DNA of 45,015 nucleotides. Source: Oscillospiraceae bacterium. Lineage in GTDB: Bacteria > Bacillota > Clostridia > Oscillospirales > Oscillospiraceae. The translations under genes and the position numbers were made by a program. The stretch lies in the NCBI GenBank assembly GCA_020025715.1, contig JAHHRQ010000007.1, forward strand, positions 1 to 45,015. The letters run 5' to 3'. This document shows, one piece after another, positions 22,542-30,804 of this stretch (position 1 is its first letter; the number at the start of each line of letters is the position of its first letter). The notes under the pieces were generated by a model. It saw only the letters and a program-made list of their open reading frames with translations. It had not been told where the DNA came from and ran no database searches.

Positions 22542-24251
22542 TCACTCCTCCTTCATTTTCCGGCTGGTGCCAAGGTGCTTTGTGATAAGCTCCATAAGCA
22601 GCACGGAGCCGTAGGTTATAATTATAAGAATTGTGGCAAAGGCACAGGCGATACTGTATGCACCCTTTTCCGCAAACTCGTTTATCTGGACAGTTATAAG
22701 CAGGAACTGAGGTGTCACCAGAAGAATTATGGCGGAAATTGCCGTTATGCTTCTTACGAATGCAGTTACAAGACCGCTGAGGAAGGAGTCCTTAATAAGG
22801 GGCAGAGTTACGGTCATAAACACCTTAAAGCTGTTTGCGCCCATATCGTAGGCCGATTCCTCAATGGATTTATCAATCTGACGCAAAGCGGAAATACCGC
22901 TTCTCGTTCCGGTAGGCAGGCTTCGCACTACAAAAACTATAACAAGGATAAGGCCGGTGCCGTATATGCCCTGCATAAAGCCGGTGTGGAAAAGTCCGCC
23001 GGAAAAACCTCTTATGTATCCAACACCCAAAACCGTTCCGGGAACTGCCATTGCCAGCATGGAAACTGCCTCAATAAATCCCTTGCCTCGGAAATTGCGC
23101 TTAACAACAAGGTAGGAAATTATCATGGACAGCAGAGCCGTAATGGGAGCTGCGATAAGGGAGAGGGTGAAGGAGTCGGTAAAGGCCTTGAGGCCCTTAT
23201 ATTTTGTGAACACCTGTCCGAACCACTTAAAGGTGAGCGGTGTAAACTTATAGCCCCATGTGGGGAACAGCGCTCCGATAGGCACGCAGATATACATTAT
23301 CATTACAAACAGTGCCACGCCTCCGCAGAGTATGGAAAGGGGTCTGGTAACGCCCTTATCTGCAATAAGGGTTCTGCCTCTGCTTGCTTTACCGGTAAGG
23401 GTGGCAGCGGTTTTGGCTTCAAGATAATACTTCTGGATTATGAACATCATAAGGGTGATGCTCAGCAGTACAACTGCCATTGCGGCAGCGCCGGCCTTAT
23501 CATATGCGCCGGTAATCTGAAGATAAATGGTGGTAGCAAGGGTATCATAGGAGCCGCCTATGAGCATGGGGTTTGCAAAGTCTGCGATAGACTCAATAAA
23601 GGTAACAAGAAATGCGTTTCCCAGTCCCGGCAGCATCAGGGGCAGGGTAACACTTGTAAATACCTTCATTCTGCCCGCGCCCATGTCTCTTGCCGCCTCT
23701 TCCAGTGAGGGGTCGATGTTTTTAAGCAGACCTTTCAGCATCATGTAGCAGACGGGGAAAAAGGTCAGGCTCTGAACCACAACTATGCCCCAGAAGCCGT
23801 AAACACTGTTATCATAAATATGCAGGAGAAAACGTGTAATAAGTCCCGCTTTTCCGAATAACATTATCATAGACAGTGACAGCACAAAGGGCGGGGAAAC
23901 AACAGGCAGGGTGGAAACCACCTTGAAAAGGCCGCCTGTAAATTTGTTGAGCTTTACATACACTTCCACATATGCAAAAAGCAGTCCTACCGCCGTAGAG
24001 AGCAGTCCTACCAGCATACCTACCTTTAAGGTGTTCCAGAAGGCCGTGCGGAAGTTGGGCATATCAAGAATACGGCGGAAAGAATCAAGGGAGAGACCGT
24101 TTTCTCCGTAGAAGCTGTCCACCAGAAGAATTGCCAGAGGGTAGAGTATAAACAGGGTTAAAAATGTTACTATGAGGACTATCGTTGTCATCATAATGGG
24201 GTCTGCCATCAGCTTTTTTCTGTCCAAAGACCTGCTTTGACTTTTAGCCAT
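22542..24251 (-). CDS. ABC importer permease, two-domain fusion (FbpB type)
   Basis: A 569-residue membrane protein with about 12 hydrophobic segments and two BPD_transp_1 halves, each with an EAA motif for the ATPase: EEAARDMGAGRMKVFTSVTLP in the first half and EESAYDMGANSFKVFMTVTLP in the second. A single polypeptide with both halves is typical of the ferric (FbpB/SfuB) and phosphonate-type (PhnV/U-like) importers. A basic stretch (KSQSRSLDRKK) precedes the first segment. AGGAGGTC lies before the ATG. Middle gene of the importer operon; a long hairpin stands between it and the upstream binding-protein gene. Confidence 0.92.
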   Translation of the reverse strand: MAKSQSRSLDRKKLMADPIMMTTIVLIVTFLTLFILYPLAILLVDSFYGENGLSLDSFRRILDMPNFRTAFWNTLKVGMLVGLLSTAVGLLFAYVEVYVKLNKFTGGLFKVVSTLPVVSPPFVLSLSMIMLFGKAGLITRFLLHIYDNSVYGFWGIVVVQSLTFFPVCYMMLKGLLKNIDPSLEEAARDMGAGRMKVFTSVTLPLMLPGLGNAFLVTFIESIADFANPMLIGGSYDTLATTIYLQITGAYDKAGAAAMAVVLLSITLMMFIIQKYYLEAKTAATLTGKASRGRTLIADKGVTRPLSILCGGVALFVMIMYICVPIGALFPTWGYKFTPLTFKWFGQVFTKYKGLKAFTDSFTLSLIAAPITALLSMIISYLVVKRNFRGKGFIEAVSMLAMAVPGTVLGVGYIRGFSGGLFHTGFMQGIYGTGLILVIVFVVRSLPTGTRSGISALRQIDKSIEESAYDMGANSFKVFMTVTLPLIKDSFLSGLVTAFVRSITAISAIILLVTPQFLLITVQINEFAEKGAYSIACAFATILIIITYGSVLLMELITKHLGTSRKMKEE

Positions 24252-24275
24252 AGAGACCTCCTTTCTTAATACAGA

Positions 24276-24300
24276 AGGGGGACGGCAATGCCGTCCCCCT
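24276..24300. other. Intercistronic hairpin after the binding-protein gene
   Basis: AGGGGGACGGCA pairs with TGCCGTCCCCCT with almost no loop. On the minus (operon) strand no T-run follows, so it is more likely to stabilise the 3' end of the binding-protein message than to stop transcription; on the plus strand a T-run follows. Confidence 0.6.
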
Positions 24301-24332
24301 GCCCTTTTTTTATTTAATTATTATATTGTTCT

Positions 24333-25481
24333 TTACTCAGTCTTGAAACGGTCGTCGCCGCCGCCCAGAGCCTTCATGACCTCTTCAATGTAGGTCTTGA
24401 TGTTCTGCTTTGCATCCTCGAAGTCGTAATCCATTACGTTCTCAGGATCAAGGCCGAATTCAGCTGCCTGTTCAGGCTGCTTTGCGTTGTCGATAACTAA
24501 GAACTGGTAGGAACCGTTCTGGGCACCAAGCTCAACGCAGTCGGGAGAGAGGGCGTACTCTATCCACAGCTTTGCAGCATTGGGATGTGCACAGCCCTTG
24601 AAGATAGCGGTTGCACCGATCTCGAAGGAAGTGCCGCTGGAGGGGATAACAAGACCGATATTCTCGTAGCCGTTATCAACGATCTGGGTAATTCCGTCAT
24701 GGAGGAAGCCGATGCCGATAACGCACTCACCGGTACCCACGTTCTTGGAGGGGCCGGAGCCGGACTTTGTATAAACCTCAATGTTCTTATCAAGGTCTAC
24801 CAGGTACTGAATACCTTCATCGTGGCCGTACTTCTGGAGCATGGTGTTGATGACCAGCTTTGCAGTACCGGCAGTATTGTAGTTGGAGAGCCAGATAAGA
24901 CCCTGATACTCGGGCTTAAGCAGATCCTGCCAATCCTGAGGAGCTTCAAGACCCATACGGTCAAGCTCATCCTTGTTGACCATTATACCGAGGATGCCTT
25001 TGTAAATGCCGTACCAGTTACCGTCCTTGTCTCTGTACTGGTCGCCCAGCAGGTGAGAAGCATTTACAGCCTCGTAAGGCTCAAGCAGACCTTCCATAGC
25101 GCAGACGTTATAGGGGTCGGTAGTGCCGCCGAACCAGACGTCAGCGGAGGGATTACCCTTCTCTTCCTCTATCTTTGCCTGAACCTCACCGGTTGAAAGG
25201 CGCTGATATGTAACATTTATGCCATAGAGCTTCTGGAAGTTCTCGCATGCAGCAGCAAGATACTCTTCTTCGCATGAACCGTAAACAACCAGTTCACCCT
25301 CAGCCTTTGCAGCTTCGATAAGCTGGGCCATAGGATCATCTGCGGGTGCTTCGGCATCGGCAGGTGCGTCAGCGGGAGCGTCGGCAGGTGCTTCTGCGGG
25401 CTCTTCAGCAGGCTTTTCTCCGCATGCAGCCAGTGCAAAAACCATTATGACAGCAAGCAGCAGAGCTAACAATTTTTTCAT
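24333..25481 (-). CDS. Substrate-binding lipoprotein of the ABC importer
   Basis: A 382-residue solute-binding protein anchored outside the cell by lipid on C20 (signal MKKLLALLLAVIMVFALAAC). After the cysteine comes a low-complexity Pro-Ala-Asp/Glu linker (residues about 22-50, repeats of APAD). The two-lobed domain carries AEGELVVYGSCEEEY, PSADVWFGGTTDPY, GIYKGILGIMVNKD, and GATAIFKGCAHPNAAKLWIEYALSPDC, which match the AfuA/FutA/PhnS (SBP_bac_6) type for ferric ion or 2-aminoethylphosphonate. The FbpA tandem-tyrosine iron motif was not clearly found, so iron is not assured. First gene of the operon, with its own promoter. Confidence 0.9.
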   Translation of the reverse strand: MKKLLALLLAVIMVFALAACGEKPAEEPAEAPADAPADAPADAEAPADDPMAQLIEAAKAEGELVVYGSCEEEYLAAACENFQKLYGINVTYQRLSTGEVQAKIEEEKGNPSADVWFGGTTDPYNVCAMEGLLEPYEAVNASHLLGDQYRDKDGNWYGIYKGILGIMVNKDELDRMGLEAPQDWQDLLKPEYQGLIWLSNYNTAGTAKLVINTMLQKYGHDEGIQYLVDLDKNIEVYTKSGSGPSKNVGTGECVIGIGFLHDGITQIVDNGYENIGLVIPSSGTSFEIGATAIFKGCAHPNAAKLWIEYALSPDCVELGAQNGSYQFLVIDNAKQPEQAAEFGLDPENVMDYDFEDAKQNIKTYIEEVMKALGGGDDRFKTE

Positions 25482-25511
25482 TTTTTTACCTCCAAAACAG
25501 ATTTTCGTGGT

Positions 25512-25542
25512 GCCGGAAAGGGAGAAGAAATTTCATTCCGGC
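25512..25542 (-). other. Hairpin in the 5' leader of the binding-protein gene
   Basis: GCCGGAA and TTCCGGC (25512-25518, 25536-25542) close a 17-nt loop just after the predicted transcription start. It could stabilise the message or serve as an operator; nothing decides. Confidence 0.45.
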
Positions 25543-25553
25543 TTTATGTGTTC

Positions 25554-25581
25554 ATTATATAACTTTTTAATATTTTGTCAA
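25554..25581 (-). promoter_or_regulatory. Promoter of the ABC importer operon
   Basis: Minus strand TTGACA (25576-25581), 16-nt spacer, TATAAT (25554-25559). Confidence 0.85.
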
Positions 25582-25814
25582 TAAGCGCATATATTTATTT
25601 GCATAAATGTATAATTTTGTTTTATTGCCTCGTTTTTGACAAAATTTTTGATATTTTTATTTAGTTTTTTCAGCCTATTTTCACTTAAAATATCAATAAA
25701 TTCTCTTATCCCAATTTTCTACACAAGTTTTTTTACAAATTAAATACCGGTGTATTTTTACTGTATCCTATTTAATTTTTTTCGTAAATTTATTTTTTTG
25801 TTATAACATAAATT
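25582..25814. other. AT-rich intergenic region
   Basis: About 230 nt of strongly AT-rich sequence with runs of T and A between the importer promoter and the next terminator. No ORF, repeat array or hairpin that I can support. Confidence 0.6.
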
Positions 25815-25853
25815 TCATAAAAAAAGAGCGTATCGAAAGCCGATACGCTCTTT
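25815..25853 (-). terminator. Terminator of the membrane-anchored hypothetical gene
   Basis: AAAGAGCGTATCG pairs with CGATACGCTCTTT around a 5-nt loop; the minus strand continues with seven Ts. Confidence 0.92.
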
Positions 25854-25895
25854 ATTGTTATTTACTTTTTTTCGCTGATTTCACATTTTCTAAAA

Positions 25896-26360
25896 TCAGG
25901 CTGCATCATTTACAGTGAGGGTTCCTGTACCCTTCTGCATGATGATGGTGTAGCCATTAAGGTCATATTCGATAGTCATAACTATAACCTGACCTTCTTC
26001 CACAGACTGCTTTGCACACTGAACAGTAGAGGGAGCAACGGTAAGATCCATATCCTGAGTGAGGATAAAGCCTGCTTCATTGAGAAGATACTGAGTATAA
26101 GTTATCAGATCATCCTGAACTGTGTCGGACTCGTACTGGTAGCGTTTAGTGGTAACGCCGTTTTCAACACCGGTGCCCACACCGTTTGCTTTTCTCTCAC
26201 CAACTACGGTTTTAATGGACTTAACGCTGTCGTCACCTATGACGTATTCTTCCGTGTCAGTGGCCTTGCCGGTTGCAAAATGAGCAACCAGACCGATGAT
26301 TACACCCAGAGCTACAAGACAGAGGACCACAATAAGTATTACTTTAAAGACTTTTTTCAT
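25896..26360 (-). CDS. Membrane-anchored hypothetical protein
   Basis: A 154-residue protein with an N-terminal signal anchor (VFKVILIVVLCLVALGVIIGLVAHF) and an outside domain of about 120 residues beginning TGKATDTEEYVIGDD. The domain has mixed strands and one helix (DDLITYTQYLLNEAGF); I do not recognise it. I start it at ATG 26360, 5 nt after AGGTG; a GTG two codons upstream overlaps that site. Monocistronic, with its own good promoter and terminator. Confidence 0.78.
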   Translation of the reverse strand: MKKVFKVILIVVLCLVALGVIIGLVAHFATGKATDTEEYVIGDDSVKSIKTVVGERKANGVGTGVENGVTTKRYQYESDTVQDDLITYTQYLLNEAGFILTQDMDLTVAPSTVQCAKQSVEEGQVIVMTIEYDLNGYTIIMQKGTGTLTVNDAA

Positions 26361-26420
26361 TAGCACACCTGCTTTTCGTTTAGTTTTTTCTTTCGGTCGT
26401 TCACCGTTTTTTATGCGCTA

Positions 26421-26449
26421 ATTATATAGACAAATTTTTTTACAGTCAA
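26421..26449 (-). promoter_or_regulatory. Promoter of the membrane-anchored hypothetical gene
   Basis: Minus strand TTGACT (26444-26449), 17-nt spacer, TATAAT (26421-26426). Confidence 0.85.
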
Positions 26450-26489
26450 TATACAAATTTCAAAAAATCGCAGAAAAAGCCAGAAAATG

Positions 26490-27335
26490 TCAGAAAATTT
26501 TTTTAAGCTCCTCAAGGGCACCGTAGATTGTGCCGATATTGCATGAAACAGTCACATTAAAGCCCATATCAAGAAGCTGTGCTGTGCAGTCCATAGGAAC
26601 ATACGGGTAATCCGCCTCTTTAAGCATACTTACATCATTCATGCCGTCGCCGCAGCACACAAGGATTTTTCTTCCTAACTTATCGGCAAGCCGTCTTGCG
26701 GCGCGGCCCTTGCTCACATTCTTCGCCTGCAAATCTATAATTCTGGGCATGGCAAGGTCAACTTCCATAATATCCCCGTAATCCCGTCGCAGCTCCTCTG
26801 CAACAGTCTGTATATATTCAAGCTCTTCTTTTGTTCCGTCATAGAACTGAGCGGCGGTATGGTCGTAGAAAGTGCCGGAAAAAGATGGCTTTATAAGGGG
26901 CATCGGCAGCTCATCTATGCTTATGGTTCTATGAGACGCACCGAAAAAGTCCAGAAACTTTTCCCGCATGGGGTTTTCATCAAAAAGGTAATGATGTTCC
27001 ACTCCCTGAACCTCAAGCCAGAGCTTTGGGTATCTGTCATGCAGCTCCCTCACAAGCTCCCGCCCGCCGGGTATTTCCTGCACATCTATGAGTTCTTTCT
27101 TATCAGTATCATAGGTAGCAGCACCGTTATAGAGTACAAGAGGGGCATTTGTCGGCACCATGTCCATATACTTTTGAAACATGGGTATGCTTCTGCCGGT
27201 AGCCATGGTAAAAAGACCGCCTTCTGCCTCAAACTCTCTGATAGCATCCAGATTTTTCTGAGGAATATTACTGTTAAAGTCGGTAAGGGTCCTGTCAAAG
27301 TCGGACGCCATTAAAATATCTGAAAATCTTCCCAC
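26490..27335 (-). CDS. Cof-type HAD-superfamily phosphatase
   Basis: Cytosolic Mg2+-dependent phosphatase of the Cof/YidA (HAD IIB) type, about 281 residues, the typical length. HAD motif I DFDRTLT holds the nucleophile and acid/base aspartates, motif II is in TMATGRS, motif III is the lysine before GRAARRLADKLG, and motif IV is CGDGMNDVSML. The large C2B cap spans about 85-190. Substrates in the family are sugar phosphates, FMN or PLP; none is indicated. I favour the GTG at 27335, with GAGGTG 4 nt upstream; GTG 27347 and ATG 27311 are alternatives. It has its own promoter and lies after the terminator of the ribosomal block. Confidence 0.88.
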   Translation of the reverse strand: MGRFSDILMASDFDRTLTDFNSNIPQKNLDAIREFEAEGGLFTMATGRSIPMFQKYMDMVPTNAPLVLYNGAATYDTDKKELIDVQEIPGGRELVRELHDRYPKLWLEVQGVEHHYLFDENPMREKFLDFFGASHRTISIDELPMPLIKPSFSGTFYDHTAAQFYDGTKEELEYIQTVAEELRRDYGDIMEVDLAMPRIIDLQAKNVSKGRAARRLADKLGRKILVCCGDGMNDVSMLKEADYPYVPMDCTAQLLDMGFNVTVSCNIGTIYGALEELKKIF

Positions 27336-27363
27336 ATTGCACCTCACACATCATAATAACTTC

Positions 27364-27391
27364 ATTATACACGCAGTTATAAAAAGGTCAA
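27364..27391 (-). promoter_or_regulatory. Promoter of the HAD phosphatase gene
   Basis: Minus strand TTGACC (27386-27391), 16-nt spacer, TATAAT (27364-27369). Confidence 0.8.
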
Positions 27392-27394
27392 CAA

Positions 27395-27431
27395 TAGAAA
27401 AATCCCGCCTCACAAAAGTGAAGCGGGATTT
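27395..27431 (-). terminator. Terminator of the ribosomal protein block
   Basis: AAATCCCGCCTCAC pairs with GTGAAGCGGGATTT (one mismatch) around four As; the minus strand ends in TTTTTCT. It closes the rpsJ-rplQ array. Confidence 0.92.
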
Positions 27432-27450
27432 AAATTTATATTATATCCGA

Positions 27451-27792
27451 TTAGATCAGCTCAATGACAGCCATCTCAGCGGCGTCACCGCGGCGTGCAC
27501 CGAGGCGGGTGATACGGGTGTAACCACCGTTGCGCTCAGCGTACTTGGGAGCGATTTCATCAAATACCTTCTTGGCAACATCCTCGCGGGTGATGAAGGT
27601 GAGAGCCTGACGGTATGCGTTCAGGTCCTTTGCCTTGCCAAGGGTAATCATTTTCTCGGCCAGGGGAGCTATCTCCTTGGCGCGGCTGACAGTGGTCTCC
27701 ATGCGGCCGTTATCCAGAAAATCTGTGACCTGCTGGCGGAGCATTGCCATACGGGGAGCAGTTGCCTTACCGAGTTTTCTTGTTCCGGGCAT
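27451..27792 (-). CDS. rplQ: 50S ribosomal protein L17
   Basis: Large-subunit protein near the peptide exit tunnel, 113 residues. Conserved start MPGTRKLGKATAPRMAMLRQ and the METTVSRAKEIAPLAEKMITLGK stretch identify it; the C-terminus GDAAEMAVIELI is typical. Last gene of the block, 26 nt after rpoA, before the terminator. Confidence 0.97.
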   Translation of the reverse strand: MPGTRKLGKATAPRMAMLRQQVTDFLDNGRMETTVSRAKEIAPLAEKMITLGKAKDLNAYRQALTFITREDVAKKVFDEIAPKYAERNGGYTRITRLGARRGDAAEMAVIELI

Positions 27793-27818
27793 AATTGCGT
27801 TTCCTCCTTCTTGAGAGC

Positions 27819-28769
27819 TTACTGGTTATCCTCGTTAGCCAGAGACAGACCCATCATGGCGAGCTTATGCTCAACCTCTTCAAGGGACTTACGGCCGAGG
27901 TTACGGACCTTGATCATCTCATCCTGAGTCTTATTTACAAGATCCTCCACAGTATTTATATTGGCGCGTTTGAGGCAGTTGAAGCTTCTCACGCTCAGAT
28001 CCAGCTCTTCGATAGTCATCTTGAGCATGGTATCGGGCTCTTCCTCTTCCTTCTCAACAACAGTGGAGTTGCTGGAAATGGAGTCGGACAGATCAGTAAA
28101 GAGCGTGAAGTGGTCGCAGAGTATCTTAGCACCCAGAGAAAGGGCGTCACGGGCAGACATGGTGTTGTCAGTCCATACCTCGATGGTGAGCTTGTCAAAG
28201 TCAGTCTGGTTACCGACACGGGTATTTTCGACAGTATAATTGACTTTCAGAACCGGGGTGTAGATAGAGTCCACAGGAATGGTGCCTAGGGCCATCTGGG
28301 GGTCTTTGTTCTTCTCAGCAGACACATAACCTCTGCCGTGGTCGAAAACGAGCTCCATGTTGAGAGCACCGTCGGGACCGAGAGTGGCGATGTGGTGGTC
28401 AGGGTTCAGAATTTCCACCTCTGCATCGGTCTTGATGCTGCCGGCGGTGACAATGCCCTCGCCGGAGGCCTCGATGTATACGGTCTTAGGACCGGTGGAA
28501 TGAAGCTTTGCAAGAATGCCCTTAACGTTAAGAACAATCTCGGTCACATCTTCCTTAACACCGGGGATGGTGGAAAACTCATGCTGGACGCCTGCAATCT
28601 TAATGCTGGTGCAGGCATAACCGGGCAGAGAAGAAAGGAGTACCCTGCGAAGAGAGTTACCAAGTGTTGTGCCATAGCCGCGTTCCAGAGGCTCTATGAT
28701 GTACTTGCCATATGAGGTATCCTGGGGAGTCTCAATACACTCGATGCGCGGCTTTTTAATTTCGATCAT
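27819..28769 (-). CDS. rpoA: RNA polymerase alpha subunit
   Basis: Alpha subunit that nucleates RNA polymerase assembly and contacts UP elements and activators, 316 residues. The N-terminal domain (1-230) has EPLERGYGTTLGNSLRRVLLSSLPG and the dimer region; an acidic linker (VEKEEEEPDTML) leads to the C-terminal domain (about 245-310) with LDLSVRSFNCLKRANINTVEDL and VRNLGRKSLEEV. AAAGGAGG lies upstream of the ATG. In the standard place between rpsD and rplQ. Confidence 0.98.
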   Translation of the reverse strand: MIEIKKPRIECIETPQDTSYGKYIIEPLERGYGTTLGNSLRRVLLSSLPGYACTSIKIAGVQHEFSTIPGVKEDVTEIVLNVKGILAKLHSTGPKTVYIEASGEGIVTAGSIKTDAEVEILNPDHHIATLGPDGALNMELVFDHGRGYVSAEKNKDPQMALGTIPVDSIYTPVLKVNYTVENTRVGNQTDFDKLTIEVWTDNTMSARDALSLGAKILCDHFTLFTDLSDSISSNSTVVEKEEEEPDTMLKMTIEELDLSVRSFNCLKRANINTVEDLVNKTQDEMIKVRNLGRKSLEEVEHKLAMMGLSLANEDNQ

Positions 28770-28853
28770 ATAGTTATATAACCCTCCTTTTAAGTGATGC
28801 GCTTAAATAGCGCTGTTGCGGTGATTCAGCTTACCAATTTGAGGGTGTCTTTA

Positions 28854-29480
28854 TTACTTGGAGTACAACTCAACGATGAGGTGCTCTTCGATGGGCAGAT
28901 CGATGTCTTCTCTTGCGGGGAGAGCAACAACCTTACCGGTCATGTTGTTAGCGTCGTACTCAAGCCACTTGGGTGCGGGACGGAATGCGTTCGCCTCAAT
29001 ATTAGCCTTGATCTTTTCAATACCGCGGCTGCTCTCTTTGAGAGTAACAACCATACCAGGCTTAACCTGGAAGCTGGGGATGTTGACCTTGCGGCCGTTA
29101 ACGGTGATGTGACCGTGGGAAACCATCTGACGTGCCTCGGCACGGCTCATAGCAAAGCCCAGACGGTACACAACGTTATCCAGACGGCATTCAAGAATGG
29201 ACAGCAGGTTTTCACCGGTCAGACCGGAACGACGCTCTGCAATCTCGTAGTAGCCACGGAACTGGCTCTCCAGAACACCGTAGAATCTCTTAGCCTTCTG
29301 CTTCTCACGGAGCTGCTGGCTGTACTCGGAGTTCTTGGTACGGCCCTGACCATGCTGGCCGGGGGCGTATGCTCTGCTGTTCATGGCGCATTTGTCGGTA
29401 TAGCAGCGGTCGCCCTTCAGGAAGAGCTTCTGGCCCTCTCTGCGGCACTGACGGCAAACTGCTTCAGTATATCTTGCCAT
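28854..29480 (-). CDS. rpsD: 30S ribosomal protein S4
   Basis: Primary 16S rRNA binder that starts small-subunit assembly, 208 residues. The N-terminus has a zinc-type cysteine set (C9, C12 in CRQC, then C26 and C31 in CYTDKC), so it is the C+ form. The S4 RNA-binding domain follows (LDNVVYRLGFAMSRAEARQMVSHGHI). In other Firmicutes S4 represses its own gene; in proteobacteria it represses the alpha operon. No S4 target was recognised directly before this gene. Confidence 0.98.
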   Translation of the reverse strand: MARYTEAVCRQCRREGQKLFLKGDRCYTDKCAMNSRAYAPGQHGQGRTKNSEYSQQLREKQKAKRFYGVLESQFRGYYEIAERRSGLTGENLLSILECRLDNVVYRLGFAMSRAEARQMVSHGHITVNGRKVNIPSFQVKPGMVVTLKESSRGIEKIKANIEANAFRPAPKWLEYDANNMTGKVVALPAREDIDLPIEEHLIVELYSK

Positions 29481-29499
29481 ATTAGTTTACCTCCTTCAA

Positions 29500-29895
29500 T
29501 TAGACACGACGACGTTTCGGAGGACGGCAGCCATTGTGAGGAATGGGGGTAACGTCCTTGATCATCGTTACTTCGAGACCAGCGGTCTGAAGAGCACGGA
29601 TAGCTGCTTCACGGCCGGAACCGGGTCCCTTTACGAACACTTCAACAGTCTTAAGACCATGCTCCATAGCTGCCTTTGCGGCGGTCTCAGCGGCGGTCTG
29701 TGCTGCGAAGGGGGTAGACTTCTTGCTTCCACGGAAACCGAGGCCACCGGCAGAAGCCCAGGAAATTGCATTACCCTGAGTGTCGGAAATGGTTACCATG
29801 GTGTTATTGAAGGAAGAGCTGATATGAACCTGGCCCTTTTCAATGTTTTTACGCTCTCTTCTACGAGTTCTTACTTTTTTCTTAACATTTGCCAT
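29500..29895 (-). CDS. rpsK: 30S ribosomal protein S11
   Basis: Platform protein of the small subunit, 131 residues. HISSSFNNTMVTISDTQGNAISW, GSKKSTPFAAQ and the end DVTPIPHNGCRPPKRRRV are diagnostic. Follows rpsM with a 16-nt gap and precedes rpsD. Confidence 0.98.
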   Translation of the reverse strand: MANVKKKVRTRRRERKNIEKGQVHISSSFNNTMVTISDTQGNAISWASAGGLGFRGSKKSTPFAAQTAAETAAKAAMEHGLKTVEVFVKGPGSGREAAIRALQTAGLEVTMIKDVTPIPHNGCRPPKRRRV

Positions 29896-29911
29896 TATTC
29901 ATATCCCTCCC

Positions 29912-30280
29912 TTACTTTTTCTTATTTGCGATGGTGCGCTTGGGGCCCTTGCGGGTACGAGCGTTGGTTTTGCTTCTCTGGCCTCTTACGGGCAGACCAC
30001 GACGGTGACGAAGACCGCGGTAGCAGCCGATCTCAGTGAGGCGCTTTACGTCAAGAGCAGTCTGACGGCGGAGGTCACCTTCAACAATGTAGTTGTGGTC
30101 GATGCACTCACGCAGTTTTGCCTCATCCTCATCGGTGAGGTCTTTTACTCTGATATCAGGGTTGATACCGGTCATTTCAAGAATTTTCTTTGCGCTGGTT
30201 CTGCCGATACCGTAGACATAGGTGAGACCGATTTCGATTCTCTTGTCCTTGGGCAGGTCAACGCCGGCTATACGTGCCAT
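29912..30280 (-). CDS. rpsM: 30S ribosomal protein S13
   Basis: Head protein forming bridges to the large subunit, 122 residues. Conserved start MARIAGVDLPKDKR, the YGIGRTSAKKIL helix-hairpin-helix and the RGLRHRRGLPVRGQRSKTNARTRKG tail. I start it at ATG 30280 because that is the family start; a GTG two codons earlier overlaps the spacing after GGAAG. A structured RNA element lies in the 148-nt gap to rpmJ. Confidence 0.97.
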   Translation of the reverse strand: MARIAGVDLPKDKRIEIGLTYVYGIGRTSAKKILEMTGINPDIRVKDLTDEDEAKLRECIDHNYIVEGDLRRQTALDVKRLTEIGCYRGLRHRRGLPVRGQRSKTNARTRKGPKRTIANKKK

Positions 30281-30308
30281 ATACACATTCTTCCTTTCGG
30301 TTGTATTT

Positions 30309-30365
30309 CCGCATTAAGCGGAGCAGGGGCTTGATCCCGCCGGAGGGAGTCCCTGTTCCATGCGG
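30309..30365 (-). other. Nested hairpin in the rpmJ-rpsM gap (possible r-protein leader)
   Basis: On the mRNA strand CCGCAT (30360-30365) pairs with ATGCGG (30309-30314), enclosing a hairpin built from GGA/TCC, CAGGG/CCCTG and CCC/GGG steps (30320-30359). It ends about 20 nt before the rpsM ribosome site, the place where S4 acts on the alpha operon in other bacteria. Confidence 0.5.
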
Positions 30366-30427
30366 GAGTTTTTATAAGGACAGGCTTTATTATTAAACCT
30401 TGTCTGCAAAATGATTATTGTGCGAGA

Positions 30428-30541
30428 TTAACCCTGGCGCTGCTTGTGCTTGGGGTTCTCGCAGATTACCATGACTTTGCCTTTGCGCTTAATGACTTTG
30501 CACTTTTCGCACATGGGCTTCACGGAAGGTCTTACTTTCAT
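30428..30541 (-). CDS. rpmJ: 50S ribosomal protein L36
   Basis: A 37-residue large-subunit protein found by translating the gap between infA and rpsM. It starts MKVRPSVKPMCEKCKVI and has the zinc set C11, C14, C27 and H32 (CEKC...CENPKH), so it is the zinc-binding form. TAGGAGG precedes the ATG. Position between infA and rpsM is standard. Confidence 0.97.
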   Translation of the reverse strand: MKVRPSVKPMCEKCKVIKRKGKVMVICENPKHKQRQG

Positions 30542-30553
30542 TTGATATACCTC

Positions 30554-30772
30554 CTACTTGCTTCTCCAGGTTATTCTGCCGCGGGTGACGTCATAGGGTG
30601 ACATCTGAACCGTGACCTTGTCGCCGGGAAGTATCCTGATAAAGTTCATCCGGAGCTTGCCGGAAATATGTGCCAGAATGATGTGGCCATTGCCGATATC
30701 TACCTGGAACATGGTGTTGGGCAGGGATTCAACTACCGTGCCCTCGAGTTCGATTACGTCGTCTTTTGCCAA
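30554..30772 (-). CDS. infA: Translation initiation factor IF-1
   Basis: Binds the A site of the small subunit at initiation, 72 residues, the exact family length. OB-fold marks: MAKDDVIELEGTVVESLPNT, VDIGNGHIILAHISGKLRMNFIRI, and the end PYDVTRGRITWRSK. Twelve nt before rpmJ. Confidence 0.98.
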   Translation of the reverse strand: MAKDDVIELEGTVVESLPNTMFQVDIGNGHIILAHISGKLRMNFIRILPGDKVTVQMSPYDVTRGRITWRSK

Positions 30773-30804
30773 AGTAAATTTCCTCCAAAGTCGGTGTTAC
30801 TGAT

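Noticed and set aside
22503..23708. A 401-codon plus-strand frame opposite the ABC permease gene
   Set aside because: It is the antisense of a well-supported membrane protein; composition (Cys, His, Gly-rich) is typical of a shadow frame and no promoter or ribosome site fits.
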